DNA from: Amoebidium appalachense
Taxonomy: Eukaryota > Ichthyosporea
NCBI GenBank assembly: GCA_963693365.1
Contig: CAVNZM010000002.1
Span: forward strand, 6,696,001-6,760,000
Direction of reading: 5' to 3'
Length of the DNA: 64,000 bases
Notes under the pieces: generated by a model
Databases searched by the model: none
What the model was told of the DNA's origin: nothing
What the model saw: only the letters and a program-made list of their open reading frames with translations
Shown here: positions 63,974 through 64,000 of the stretch, piece after piece
Numbering within the stretch: position 1 is the first letter of the stretch
Layout: every line of letters begins with the position of its first letter
Made by a program: the position numbers and the translations under genes

Positions 63974-64000
63974 GGAACTAGATATCACAGACCATATGGT

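Overview
The window is nuclear DNA from an intron-rich eukaryote, most likely a protist or alga. The species cannot be named from the sequence. Evidence: four spliced genes with GT..AG introns, a chromodomain-bearing Ty3/gypsy LTR retrotransposon, and non-coding DNA made largely of microsatellites (GT/CA, GA/CT, CCCT, GCGT) and very long C or G runs. No bacterial operon, CRISPR array, rRNA or convincing tRNA was seen. Most long open frames are read-through of simple repeats (Thr-His, Val-Cys, Pro, Ser-Leu or Gly runs) and are not genes.

Layout. 1-3495: dispersed repeats, a 21-bp minisatellite and a large CCCT tract; no exon found. 3496-12707 (+): a TPR protein matching anaphase-promoting complex subunit 7 (APC7), 12 exons, N-terminus not located. 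12708-15257: CRE-like sites and a few unidentified possible exons. 15258-25374 (-): DDX18/Has1 DEAD-box RNA helicase, 14 exons, with an unusual repeat-rich N-terminus and a one-base frame break. 25375-30213: intergenic, with a MITE-like element and homopolymers. 30214-32860 (-): membrane-anchored six-kelch protein, two exons. 34966-52006 (-): TMEM245-like multipass membrane protein (AI-2E/PerM superfamily), 21 exons. 52007-55425: spacer with a 0.5-kb GA tract. 55426-60893: chromovirus-type LTR retrotransposon with 617-bp LTRs and a 5-bp target duplication. 60894-64000: complex spacer with repeated TATA-containing modules and a poly(A)-ended unit.

The exon models rest on three things: residue matches to the families, reading phases that agree across every junction, and GT..AG borders. 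Total coding lengths come out divisible by three (DDX18 only after correcting one A). The four genes have unrelated roles: cell-cycle ubiquitin ligase, ribosome biogenesis, membrane kelch protein, and membrane transporter-like protein. What unites them is intron structure. Many donors sit at the start of a sense-strand GT repeat, many acceptors end a sense-strand CA repeat or C run, and a dispersed C-tailed repeat lies in the introns in the same orientation as the host gene. That intron organisation is the most unusual aspect of the window.
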